Part shown: in pieces, positions 23,691 to 32,964 of the stretch
Position numbering within the stretch: the stretch's first letter is position 1
Layout: each line of letters begins with the position of its first letter
Source of the DNA: Beta vulgaris subsp. vulgaris
Taxonomy: Eukaryota > Streptophyta > Magnoliopsida > Caryophyllales > Amaranthaceae
Direction: 5' to 3'
NCBI RefSeq assembly: GCF_026745355.1
Contig: NC_079206.1
Coordinates: 27,712,117-27,776,116 of the forward strand
Length of the DNA stretch: 64,000 nt
Made by a program: the position numbers and the translations under genes
The notes under the pieces: model-generated
What the model saw: the letters and a program-made list of their open reading frames with translations, nothing else
The model's database searches: none
What the model was told of the DNA's origin: nothing

Positions 23691-24696
23691 TTCGACTTTA
23701 AACTAAGCGCTTCTCGGGAGGCAACCCGTGTTTTGTATATATTTTATTTGGAGATGAGTTGTTATGTTTTGTTTTGTGTGTTTTGGTGTTTTGTTTTTTG
23801 TAGGACAACCTTTGAAGCAAGCCAAGAGAGTTGAAAGGGGTGGGTTTCATCACCACTCCCTTCGAAAAAAAAAAAAAAAAAAGAGAAGAGAGGAATTGCC
23901 GAGAGGATCTCCGCGGGGGAGCCGCGACCGCAGTCGACATCCGCGGGGGCGGCCCCTACTTGCACGAAAAATAAAAAGAGGAGAAAAAGAAAAAAGCAGA
24001 AGCAGCCGTGAGCAATTCCGCGACTTCACTGCGGGCGTGGAACACCTCCGCGGTCGCGGGCCTTACTTCCGCGGTCGCGGACCCACGTATTTCCGCCAGG
24101 TATTTTCTTTCTTTCGCCCTTTTCTCTTTCTTCCTCCTTCCTTATTTTTCGACCCTCTCTCTCTCTTTTCTCACCAATACTCATCTCCTCTCAAATTTCT
24201 TCAATTATTTCCCTCAAATTCCTCTCTTTCACTCTTTCAATCCCTTTTCTCACTCTCTCTTCTCATTTCCCACTCAATTCTCTTCAAAAATCTTCACTTT
24301 TCTCTTTCTTTTTACACAATCTCTTGGAAACCCTAAAATTTGGGGGTTTTTGATTATTGGAGTTTTTGGGCAATTAAAGAAGCAAGGAGCATTCTTGGGG
24401 TGTTGTTCTCACTTGGATACTTGATCAACCACTTTACGATTCTTCCATAAGGTAAAACTTCAATTCTTCACTCTCTTTTTGGAAGTTCCCTTCATTTTTC
24501 ATTGTGGTTGATTGATTATTGAGATTGTGGAGAATTGTTGTGTTTTTAGAACTCTTTGTGGTTGTGTTGTCATTGTTGAGAGTTGAATTTGTGAATTTTG
24601 GAGTAAATTGTTGGAGGTTTGATTTGAGAAATTGAGGGTGGAATTGTTGTTTGACTTACTTGGGTTGTCTTGGTGAGATTTGTGGTTGTTTTAGTA
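23691..24696 (+). other. Post-pol spacer, with an LTR-like GC block
   Basis: Begins with the phrase around 'AAGCGCTTCTCGGGAGGCAA' that in Athila-lineage elements lies downstream of pol, so pol appears cleanly deleted. An A-run (23868-23882) follows. Then comes a GC-rich block with TCCGCGGTCGCGG units (24010-24095) resembling the LTR block at 20334-20405, then a CT-rich leader (24110-24320) before the third ORF. ORFs 23764-24336 and 24008-24424 cross these low-complexity tracts and are not supported. Confidence 0.65.
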
Positions 24697-25938
24697 ATGG
24701 TAAGAAAGCGTGGTCGTACCCAAGGTTCCGATTCCAATGAGCCTGAGGTTCATGAGGAACCTGCTGCTAGTGAGGTGATGATTGACACTATGGGGTTGAC
24801 TGGACTTAATAGGGAGCAAAAGGTGACTTGGAGAAATCTTTGTCGATCAAAACGAGTGGTCCAGTGTACCAAGTTTATTGACACTCCTTTCTTGGCTCAG
24901 TTGGGGCTTTTAGATGGATTTAGAGAGATGATGGGAGAGCTGGATTATTGGGCATGCTTGATTATACACCTCGCACTTATAAGAGGTGTGTTTATGAATT
25001 TTTATCCACTCTCACCTTGGTGAAGCATAGGGGAGAAACCCGTATTCGGTTTAGGATGCATGACCGAGTGCGTGATATTTCTATGAGCCAAATTAGAGAG
25101 GCTTTTGGTTGGGTCGCTCCCTCCAGCGACAATCCTTTTGTCCCCATGGGTGTTCCGTCTGAGGAGGTTGGTGTCTTTTGGTATCGCATTTCTGGATTAC
25201 CCCTTAGCAGTGGTGGTGAGAAGATTAGTAGTATCCGTCACCCTGGTCTACGCATGGCTGCTTACTTCCTAGGCATGACTATCTTCTGCAAGGGTGAGAC
25301 GGGGAAATTGAACCAATTAGAGATGTGCTATCTTCGTTCCTTGCTTCCGGGTATGTGGTGTTCCGGATTGGGCCGACCTTTGGCTCAAGTCTTGCTTGAT
25401 GTGCGAACCAAATTGGGTGGTCACCTAAGCATGGGGGGTATGATTACACATTTGATTACGCGGTTGGGATATCCTCCTAATAATGCTTGTGAACCGGTGG
25501 CTGATAAGTTTCTCTTGTTTAATGCCCGCACATTGTTGAAAATGAACATGTTGAAGAGCTCTGATGGTCCCCCATTTCAGATACACTGTGGTGATGGTTT
25601 TATCTTTCTTCCTTGGGCGAATTTTCCTTTTGGCCCCACGGTGGCCGATTTCTTTATTCGGCCCGAGGTAGGCGGTGGGATTTTGGATGATATGGATGAG
25701 ATGAGAAGGTGTGATGGGGATTATGATATGGAGATGGAGCAAGGAGAAGGAAAGGCTTTCCTCTATCGAGGAACAGTTGCAGGCTCTTACTCTCCAGGGT
25801 AATGCTACCATGGGCTACATGAGGCATTTAGATGCTTTCTTTCAGCAGCAGTATGGTGGTAGCTATGTTCCATATGGTGATTTCCCTGGAGGAGCATCTG
25901 GCTCGGTGCTTCCGGTAGCTGGTGGGCATTCATGGTGA
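24697..25938 (+). pseudogene. Third ORF of the Athila-type element (Athila ORF1/env-like position)
   Basis: Starts at ATG 24697 with a basic N-terminus. Frames 24697-24950, 24948-25802 and 25711-25938 join by two shifts (near 24948 and 25750) into a protein of about 410 residues. Features seen are 'REQKVTWRNLCRSKRVV', 'YKRCVYEFLSTLTL', 'FRMHDRVRDISMSQIREAFG', and a Gln-rich C-terminus ('QALTLQGNATMGYMRHLDAF'). The pattern of a variable head, an EFLSTL core and a tail between pol and the 3' LTR fits the Athila ORF1-like (PF03078-type) or env-like protein, whose function is unknown. I see no clear transmembrane helix. It is better preserved than gag. Confidence 0.65.
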
Positions 25939-26079
25939 TCCCTAGAGGTTTGTTTCTCCCTCTTTGTTGCTCTTTTGATTTCTTACACATTGGGGACAAT
26001 GTGTCCTTTAAGCATGGGGAGAGGAGTTTGTTGATGATTTGTTTATAATGTAAATATTTGTTTTCATTTCGTAAGTTCG

Positions 26080-26121
<42 letters not shown>

Positions 26122-26818
26122 ATGAAAGAAAAAAAAAATGAAAGAAAAAAAAAAAAAAAAAAAAAAAAGATGAATAAGAAAAAAAGAAAATAAAAAAAAT
26201 ATGAGTGGCTAGGTGAAAACCCGGGAGGGCGCCTAGGCAAAAGGAGAGGACTCGGATGTCACTTATTTTCTCGGAGTGGTGGCATATGAAGGGTGTTTGA
26301 AGCGGCGTTTGGGTAGGTCACTCATGGTTGAAATAAGGAGGTTGAGGTTTAGATGGTGATAGGTTAGAAAACCTCTTGTTTTTCATCTTGGAGCCATAAG
26401 GGGAGTCGGAGGTTATTTTAAGAGGTAAGCTCTTGGTTTGATGGTGTTATTCCGAACCAAGGCTTTATTTTGAGGGAGTAGTGTGTGAGTTGAGCTTGGG
26501 GGATCTAGGACATGTTAGCTCCCTTGCTCTTTGGTTTGTGTGCAGTTAGCTTGGGTGTGTTGAGGTCATTTCCACACCAAGTTAACTATCCTTGTGGATT
26601 ATGGAGCGATAAGATGGCTAGAGTTTTGATGCGTTGAGGTTACTTCCGCTCAAACTTTAGCTAGTTGCGATTCATCACTTATTCGCTTTTGATTGGAGTA
26701 GTGGTGTTAGGATTGGATTTTGTGTGAATTTCTCCATGCTTTCCTTGATAGACCTTGGAGATAGAAAGGAGTTAGGATTTTACTCGAGGACGAGTAAAGG
26801 TCTAAGCATGGGGGAATT
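25939..26818 (+). other. 3' untranslated region of the Athila-type element, with polypurine tract
   Basis: Non-coding. It contains an A-rich low-complexity tract (about 26079-26200: poly-A with short GAAAG interruptions) and G-rich spacer (26220-26810). The end, GCATGGGGGAATT (26807-26818), is the polypurine tract next to the 3' LTR. Confidence 0.7.
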
Positions 26819-28145
26819 TGATATGCCATGTTCATATGGCATTTTCCAGTACTTATTTGGTTATTTTTGTGTGGTCTTGAACATATTTTGGTATGATTTT
26901 GTACTCTTTCTCATCATATGGTATTTAAGTTCTTTATTTTCTTTTATATTGATGAGAGGGTCAAATTGTAACAATGTGCTTTTGAAGAAAATGTCAAGTC
27001 ACAAAGTCAAGTGTACAAGTGGAATAAGTCAACAAAGTGCATTTAAGTGGCAAGGAAACAAAAATGGGAAGAATTTGTTAATCAATTGAGGAAGCATCGA
27101 AGGAAAGATGAAGGAAGATGTACCGGCAGCCTCCGCGGTCGCTGGAGATTTCATTGCGGCCGCGACGAATTATGGCAGAAAAGAGCCGAGAGCTCCTCCG
27201 CGACTTCACCGCGGGCGCGGACCCCTCCGCGGTGCGGTGCTTTCCTCTGCGGTCGCGGAGCCCCAACGAGAAATTCGACTTTTCGTCTTCCCCTATTTTT
27301 CTGATAAAAACAATAGTTCGTCCTTTGGTTTTGAACAGTTTTTTCATCTGGTTTTTAGAGAGAACAAAAATAGAAATTGTAATCTTTTATATTATGGAGA
27401 GCTAATCATCCATCTTGGTATATCAATCGAATCAACCATTTTAATCAACTTGTGTGTTCAATTCTTCCTTTAATTTGCTTGAATGTTGATGATTCTTCAT
27501 GTTCTTCATGTTTGATTGTTTTTGTGCTTAAGTTAACTTGATCAATTAACTTCTTGCTTATTTCAATCTCTACTATCTAGATAATTGTCTGCTTTGAGAT
27601 TATCTAGGGTTTGTAGTTTATGCCCAATTATTGCACGCTCGTGGATGATTGAGTATAAGAAGAATCATCATATAATTTCGCATTCGACCGCTTGTGTGAA
27701 TGCTAGATTACCCTATTGAAATCTCCCTAGTTGTTATCTAATTGCTTAATTGAATCTAGAACGCTTGGACTAGGTTGTTATGTCATTAAGGGTAAGATTA
27801 GAGCGCTCGCTTAGTCTTACCACTACGTTAGGGGAGATTGAATCTTATGATTCACAATAGGGCGTTCAAGTAACTTAGGTGTTGAATTGTTCAATGATCA
27901 AGGGTTGAATTGGTTGTGAAGATTGATTACCAAGATCTCGTTTATTATTTGATTGTCCTTGTTTTTGCTTTGTTTGTTTAATTTTCATTCCTCAAAAAAA
28001 AAACCCCCCATTGTTACCATAGCACACGTCTAGTCAAGCCAAACCTACCTTCTCCGTGGATTCGAACCTTACTTCCTTATACTACGTTTGTGTAGAGTAG
28101 TATTGATTTATTTGCGCGTTAGCCGATACGACTTAGGCCTCGCCA
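26819..28145 (+). repeat. 3' LTR of the Athila-type element
   Basis: 1327 bp, starting TGATATGCC and ending CTCGCCA. It differs from the 5' LTR at only a few visible positions (for example small losses in the GC block near 27220-27265 and substitutions near 27453). It is followed by TSD AAAAT. Confidence 0.93.
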
Positions 28146-28643
28146 AAAATCGTATTTGCATTTCTTCTAATAGACCAAGTTGTCTATTAAGGATTAAGTA
28201 GCCCGTATGATTCTAGCAAGATGACGGTGCCCGTTCGATGCCAACGAAATAAAGAGTAAAGGATGTGACGTATTGTAGTATCATGTTTAGGATTGTTCAT
28301 TATTGCTTTGTTCATGTTTATATGCATTCAATGGTTCATTATATACTCAACATAGCTGATTGTGTGTTATTATGTGTTTGTTGACCTGTGATGAACCATT
28401 GATGCTACAATGGGAAGCAGACTAGGTGTACTAGTGCTACTGCATGATACCGAGCATACGAGGGGTAGTCTTTAGTATTTGAACTTTAAAGCATTTTAAT
28501 TAAGTACTATTAGATTTACTATGATTTACTTTTTGGTTTGCGGTTTGAATAAAAGGCGTCGTTGATGATTCCCGAGTTGTAGTTACTTTTTTATTTCCGC
28601 TGCATTTCAGTTTTCGAGACAATGATTTGAGTTAACGTTCTTT

Positions 28644-30188
28644 CACTAGTAGAATAAATGCTTATTGTTGTGGTCATAAACAGGCCTATTGCGGCGGTTT
28701 TGGGCGCGCCACAATTAAGGGGGCAGCAATAGGTCATAATTATATTGCTGCGGTTTTAAAGCGTATCAATATCTCCAGATATTGCTGCGGTTGCTAGCCC
28801 GAACCGCAGCAATATATTTATTTTTTATTAGAATTAATGCAACATAGTGCTGCGGTTTCTAGCCCAAAATCGCAGCAATAGGGTCCTGGTACAAGTAATT
28901 TTTTTATTTTTTATTTTTTATTTTTTATTTTTTGCATTTTGCCATAAGATTTGAAAGATTAAAAACCGGGCAACAAACCCATCCACAAATGAGCATTATA
29001 TCGTTTAATAGAAACTAAACTCAAAATGAAACCAACATCACTTCTCATTCACAATAGATGAAACTAACAATAAGAACCAGAAAATTATATTATAACATTA
29101 AATTCTAAGTAAAAAAACTATACCAAATTATAACTATACCAGCTTACAAAGAAAACAAAGATGATGAAAATCAGAAAATCAGATCTAAGAAAAAAAAAGT
29201 AAAATCACCGCCATCAACCACCATCCTCAACCGAAGAAATCACGCAAACCAAGACACGCATCTCGACGATCGAGGGATTATAACGAACGAAACTTCGAAC
29301 AAAACTCGCCGGAGATTCATCACGAGAAGGAACTTTCAGATCTGAGGCCGAGACAATGATGAGGGACGAAACTTCGAACAAAACTCGCCGGAAATTCATC
29401 GCGAGATCTGGCCAGTACCAACAAGTCTAAATAATGAAAAAAAAAACCGAAAAAAAGGAAACAAAAACAAAAACGGAAAAAAAACCGAAGAAGGAATTCG
29501 TCGGAGGCTGCGAATTGGGGTCGCACATGGTCGCGTCGGCTTCGTGGCGTCCACTTCGTCGGGTGGCACAAGGTCGCACAAGGTTGACAGAAGGCGAAGG
29601 TTGACAGAAAACCACGGCCGACCGACAAAGAAAACTGGCTTTGTTGATGATATTCGTTGGTAATGATTGTGAGAGGCGAAGATTAAAATGAGAGGAGAGG
29701 CGAAGAATTGAGAGTGAGATGAGAGAGAGAGGGGCGTGAGAAGAGAGATATGAGAGAGAGGCGTGAGGTCTAAGGAGAGAGAGAGGTTTGAGAAGAGAGT
29801 GAGCAGAGAGAGGCATGAGGTTTGAGGAGAGAGAGATGTGGAGAGGCACTAAGGGTTTCGTTTAGGGTTTAGTAAGGGAGGTGCTATTGCATTTAAATAC
29901 TATTATATAATAGGGTCTTTCTGTTGCTGCGGTTTCTTAAACAAACCGCAGCAATATATTAAAATATTAATATTTTAATATCTTGCTGCGGTTTCTTTTA
30001 AAAACCGCAGCATATAGCTAGTCAAAGTAGTCAACCAAATTTGAAAAATTGTCCCGTTAACGTCTATTGCTGCGGTTTTGGTTGGGAACCGCAGGAATAA
30101 GTTTATTTTCGATTTATTATTTTCTTTTGACGTGGTATATTGTTGCGTATAGGTAAAACCGCAGCAATAAGCAATTATTCTACTAGTG
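28644..30188. mobile_element. Non-autonomous CACTA-like element, GCTGCGG hairpin family
   Basis: Begins CACTAGTAGAATAAATGCTT and ends AAGCAATTATTCTACTAGTG, clear imperfect terminal inverted repeats. The arms carry TTGCTGCGGTTT / AAACCGCAGCAA units, for example the hairpin at about 29931-29960. The interior has a duplicated ~40 bp segment (about 29287-29328 and 29365-29406, both with CTCGCCGGA) and a GA-rich block (29680-29845). There is no transposase. No 3 bp TSD is seen (TTT left, GGG right). Instead, about 180 bp of LTR is present on both sides. Minus-strand ORFs (29849-29320) translate the GA block and are not supported. Confidence 0.88.
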
Positions 30189-30189
30189 G

Positions 30190-30368
30190 GGGGATAGTCT
30201 TTAGTATTTGAACTTTAAAGCATTTTAATTAAGTACTATTAGATTATGATTTACTTTTTGGTTTGTGGTTTGAATAAAAGGGGTCGTTGATGATTCCCGA
30301 GTTGTAATTACATTTTTATTTCCGCTGCATTTCAGTTTCCGAGACAATGATTTGAGTTAACATTCTTT
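30190..30368 (+). repeat. Second copy of ~180 bp LTR segment flanking the CACTA-like element
   Basis: Direct repeat of 28462-28643. In the solo LTR the segment exists once (about 44104-44288). The copy then continues into the normal LTR 3' end. Confidence 0.9.
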
Positions 30369-30461
30369 CTTATTATGCCTTGCGTTTCATCGCGGCGGTA
30401 ACTCCCAAAGTCGATGCGACGTAGTAGTAGACGTGTATGGATTTTGGGTGTGCTACAAAAC

Positions 30462-30474
30462 TGGTATCAGAGCC
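30462..30474 (+). promoter_or_regulatory. Primer-binding site, second Tekay-type element
   Basis: TGGTATCAGAGCC, four bases after the LTR end TGCTACA, matches the initiator Met-tRNA. The leader 30475-30997 has no coding signal. Confidence 0.88.
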
Positions 30475-30997
30475 AGAAGCTCCGAATTTCAAAGATGTTT
30501 TTAAAAGGATTTTAAAATGGGTAGTATGGGATGGGAGCATATAGATTATGCTACGTGCATTAAGTCATAGGAATGATTTCAATTGTGATTTCGTTTCGTG
30601 CCTCGAATTCGTGTGTGTTGTTGATTGCTCAATTGAAGTGAAAGAAACTAGAAATCTTCTAATATGAATAGATTAAGAGGATGTACAAGGATGTTTCCAA
30701 AATGGTGTTGAACTAAAACCCTATTTTACGACAAAACTATTTAATTGCTTGAAACGATCGTTTTATCTCTTAAATACCTATATATATAATATATGTTTTA
30801 AAACCTTTAATGATACATTTATGTTTCTCTCTATTATTAGTTGTGACGTCTTATTTGAGATGTTTGTGTGCAAGTCAATAGAGACTTAATATTTGTTCGC
30901 AACAACTACTTGTTATATGTGCAATGTGTAATGGTTAAGTAAGTAAATGATGACATGTGTGTCACTGAGATAGCTATTATGTTATTTTCAGCGTAGA

Positions 30998-32150
30998 ATG
31001 GTTCGGACGGGAGGCACCCTGAAACCTCTGAATATCGAACAATCGATACGTGACCTGGTGCAGATCACAGCCAACCTAGCCCAAGGTCACAATCGGGATG
31101 GGGATTTATCTAAGAAGGTTGCCCGTAGGAACCCACCGATACTGAATGGGAAAGGGAGACCCGAAGAATTAGAGAATTGGATTGGGGAATTCGATAAACT
31201 TTTCTTCACCCTATCCTGCCCTGATGAGAAAACTATTCCCTTAGCTAGCTACTACCTACGGGGAGATGCCCATTTCTTGTGGACCCAAGCTAAGGACAAC
31301 CTCCTGAATCAGCCTGGTTTTGGGTGGGAAACCTTCAAAAAGGTTTTAAGGGACAAATATTACCCTCCATACCTTAAGAAGCAGACAGCCCAGGAATTTA
31401 TGATGTTAGAGCAAGGGACCCTATCTGTTGAGGAGTACTACCGAAAGTTTATTGAGTTGATGAAATTTACCCCGGAAATTGCCCCTACTAAGGAAGCTAA
31501 AGCCTCACGTTTCGAGCTAGGACTTACCCTTGACCTACAAGGAAGACTGGGGGGAGATACATTCACCCCTTTCGATCACGTGTTTGGCAAAGCTGCTCAT
31601 CTTTATGCCATCAGGAAGAGAGAGAAAGGGGGTAAGCAGGGTGAGAAACGGAAAGATAATTCAAACCCCGAGGTCCAGAAGTTTGAGAAGAAGCATAATG
31701 GGAACCAAAACCATCAAAACCCTCAAAGGAATTTCGGTAAGGGACCCAATAACAACAACTCTAATCCCAACAACAATAACCGCAATAATAACACCAACAA
31801 CCGCAGACCTGAGCGTGTGTATAGGTGCAGAAAGTGCCCTAACAACCATCCTGGTAGAGACTGAGGGTAACAAGGTGGAATATCAAGAATGCGGGAAATT
31901 GAGACATAGAGCATATGAGTGCTACTCGAAAAATAAACTTAACCCCAATGGCCAAAATCAGGGGAATTATGGGGAAAAGCCTCGAAATGGAAACAGAGAC
32001 GAGAATGGAAATGGGGGAAGTGCTTATAATGGGAATTCTAATTACTCCAAGCCTTCAACCAACACCGACAATCAGACATCTAATGGGAACCATGCAGCCA
32101 ATTCCCAAGATAAGGGCAAGGGGAAGCTGTGCATGATGACGACTAGCGAA
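30998..32150 (+). pseudogene. gag of the second Tekay-type element
   Basis: ATG at 30998. The first 288 codons are open and contain the retrotransposon gag core ('LENWIGEFDKLFFTLSC', 'YYLRGDAHFLWTQAKD', 'LEQGTLSVEEYYRKFIEL') and an Asn-rich linker (31690-31800). The knuckle region starts 'CRKCPNNHPGRD' and is then broken by an apparent 2 bp loss at about 31862. It resumes in another frame as 'YQECGKLRHRAYEC', where the first cysteine of the expected C-X2-C is Tyr. An Asn/Gly-rich tail leads into protease. Otherwise well preserved; the zinc-binding site is damaged. Confidence 0.88.
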
Positions 32151-32964
32151 GCAGAGGCTCGTAGAGATGTTGTCACGGGTACATTTTCTATCAACTTCAC
32201 TCCAATTAAAACATCGTTCGATTCTGGAGCATCATTGTCATTTATTAGCCATTCAATTGTTAGAACTTTAGCAGTGATCGAGTTTGAGTCGATTTCTATG
32301 CCTATAGTTATTCCATCTGGGGTACATTTTCTATCAACTTCACTCCTATTAAAATATCGTTCGATTCTGGAGCATCATTGTCGATTTCTATGCCTATAGT
32401 TATTCCGTCACGGGTACATTTTCTATCAACTTCACTCCTATTAAAATATCGTTCGATTCTGGAGCATCATTGTCATTTATTAGCCATTCAATTGTTAAAA
32501 CTTTAGCATTGATCGAGCCTGAGTCGATTTCTATGCCTATAGTTATTCCGTCTGGGGAGACTGTTAGTTGCTCTAAGAGATTTCTAAAAGTGCCACTGAC
32601 AATTGTGGAGGGGTTCTTTCCTTCTGGTCTGATAGAGTTTAACTTATCAACCCTAGACATCATTTTAGGGATAGATTGGCTTGGGAAGTACATGGCTAAG
32701 ATAGATTGCGATGCACAGAAAGTAGAACTTAGAGATCCTTCGGGAAAAAGGGTGTCATATAGGAGAGTACCTAGAGAACCCAGGATTAAGGTGATTAATG
32801 CTTTGCAACTTAGGAACTACGTAGACAAGGGTTGGCCTCTATTCATGTGTTCGGTGAGAAAAGTTGAGGATGATCCGTTGAGACCTGAAGATGTGCCAAT
32901 AGTCCGAGAGTTCCAGGATGTTTTTCCTGAAGAAATACCTGGTATTCTCCAAGGAGAGATGTAG
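32151..32964 (+). pseudogene. Protease region with a triplicated active-site segment, second Tekay-type element
   Basis: Aspartic protease with 'FDSGASLSFI' (active-site D-S-G). The coding segment around it is present three times: 32174-32320 (complete), 32321-32408 (internally shortened) and 32409-32556 (complete). The third copy continues into the normal 'STLDIILGIDWLGKYMAKID' segment and the RT N-terminal linker ('[13 protein letters not shown]'). The middle copy is out of frame, so no continuous protease can be read. Shift at about 32955 before RT. Confidence 0.88.

Larger units (their letters stand above)
19961..28145 (+). mobile_element. Athila-type gypsy element without RT or integrase
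   Basis: 8185 bp with LTRs 19961-21291 and 26819-28145 and TSD AAAAT (19956-19960, 28146-28150), inserted in the LTR of the second Tekay-type element. The primer site TGGCGCCGTTGCCGGGGAAG and the gag, protease and downstream ORF match the Athila lineage. There is no reverse transcriptase, RNase H or integrase: the sequence goes from the protease region (~23690) to the usual post-pol spacer and the third ORF. The two LTRs look nearly identical by eye, so insertion was recent and must have used enzymes supplied in trans. Confidence 0.92.
17958..30457 (+). repeat. 5' LTR of the second Tekay-type element, split by two insertions
   Basis: LTR pieces are 17958-19960, 28146-28643 and 30189-30457. 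Together they match the solo LTR at 41773-44379 colinearly, except that about 180 bp (28462-28643) is repeated on the other side of the CACTA-like element (30190-30368). The part 18300-18870 is GC-rich and full of GTGCGA/GTGCGAG units on the plus strand. An ORF there (18430-18891) is largely kept in frame in the solo LTR (42249-42614), but starts without ATG and is probably compositional. Confidence 0.88.

Noticed and set aside
24670..24696. Earlier start of the Athila third ORF
   Set aside because: The upstream frame begins with TTG; the first ATG is at 24697 and is followed by a basic, family-like start.
29320..29849. Minus-strand Ser/Leu-rich ORFs, possible signal peptide protein
   Set aside because: Low-complexity reading of the GA-rich block in a CACTA-like element, without a domain; kept only as a possible transcribed leader in the findings.
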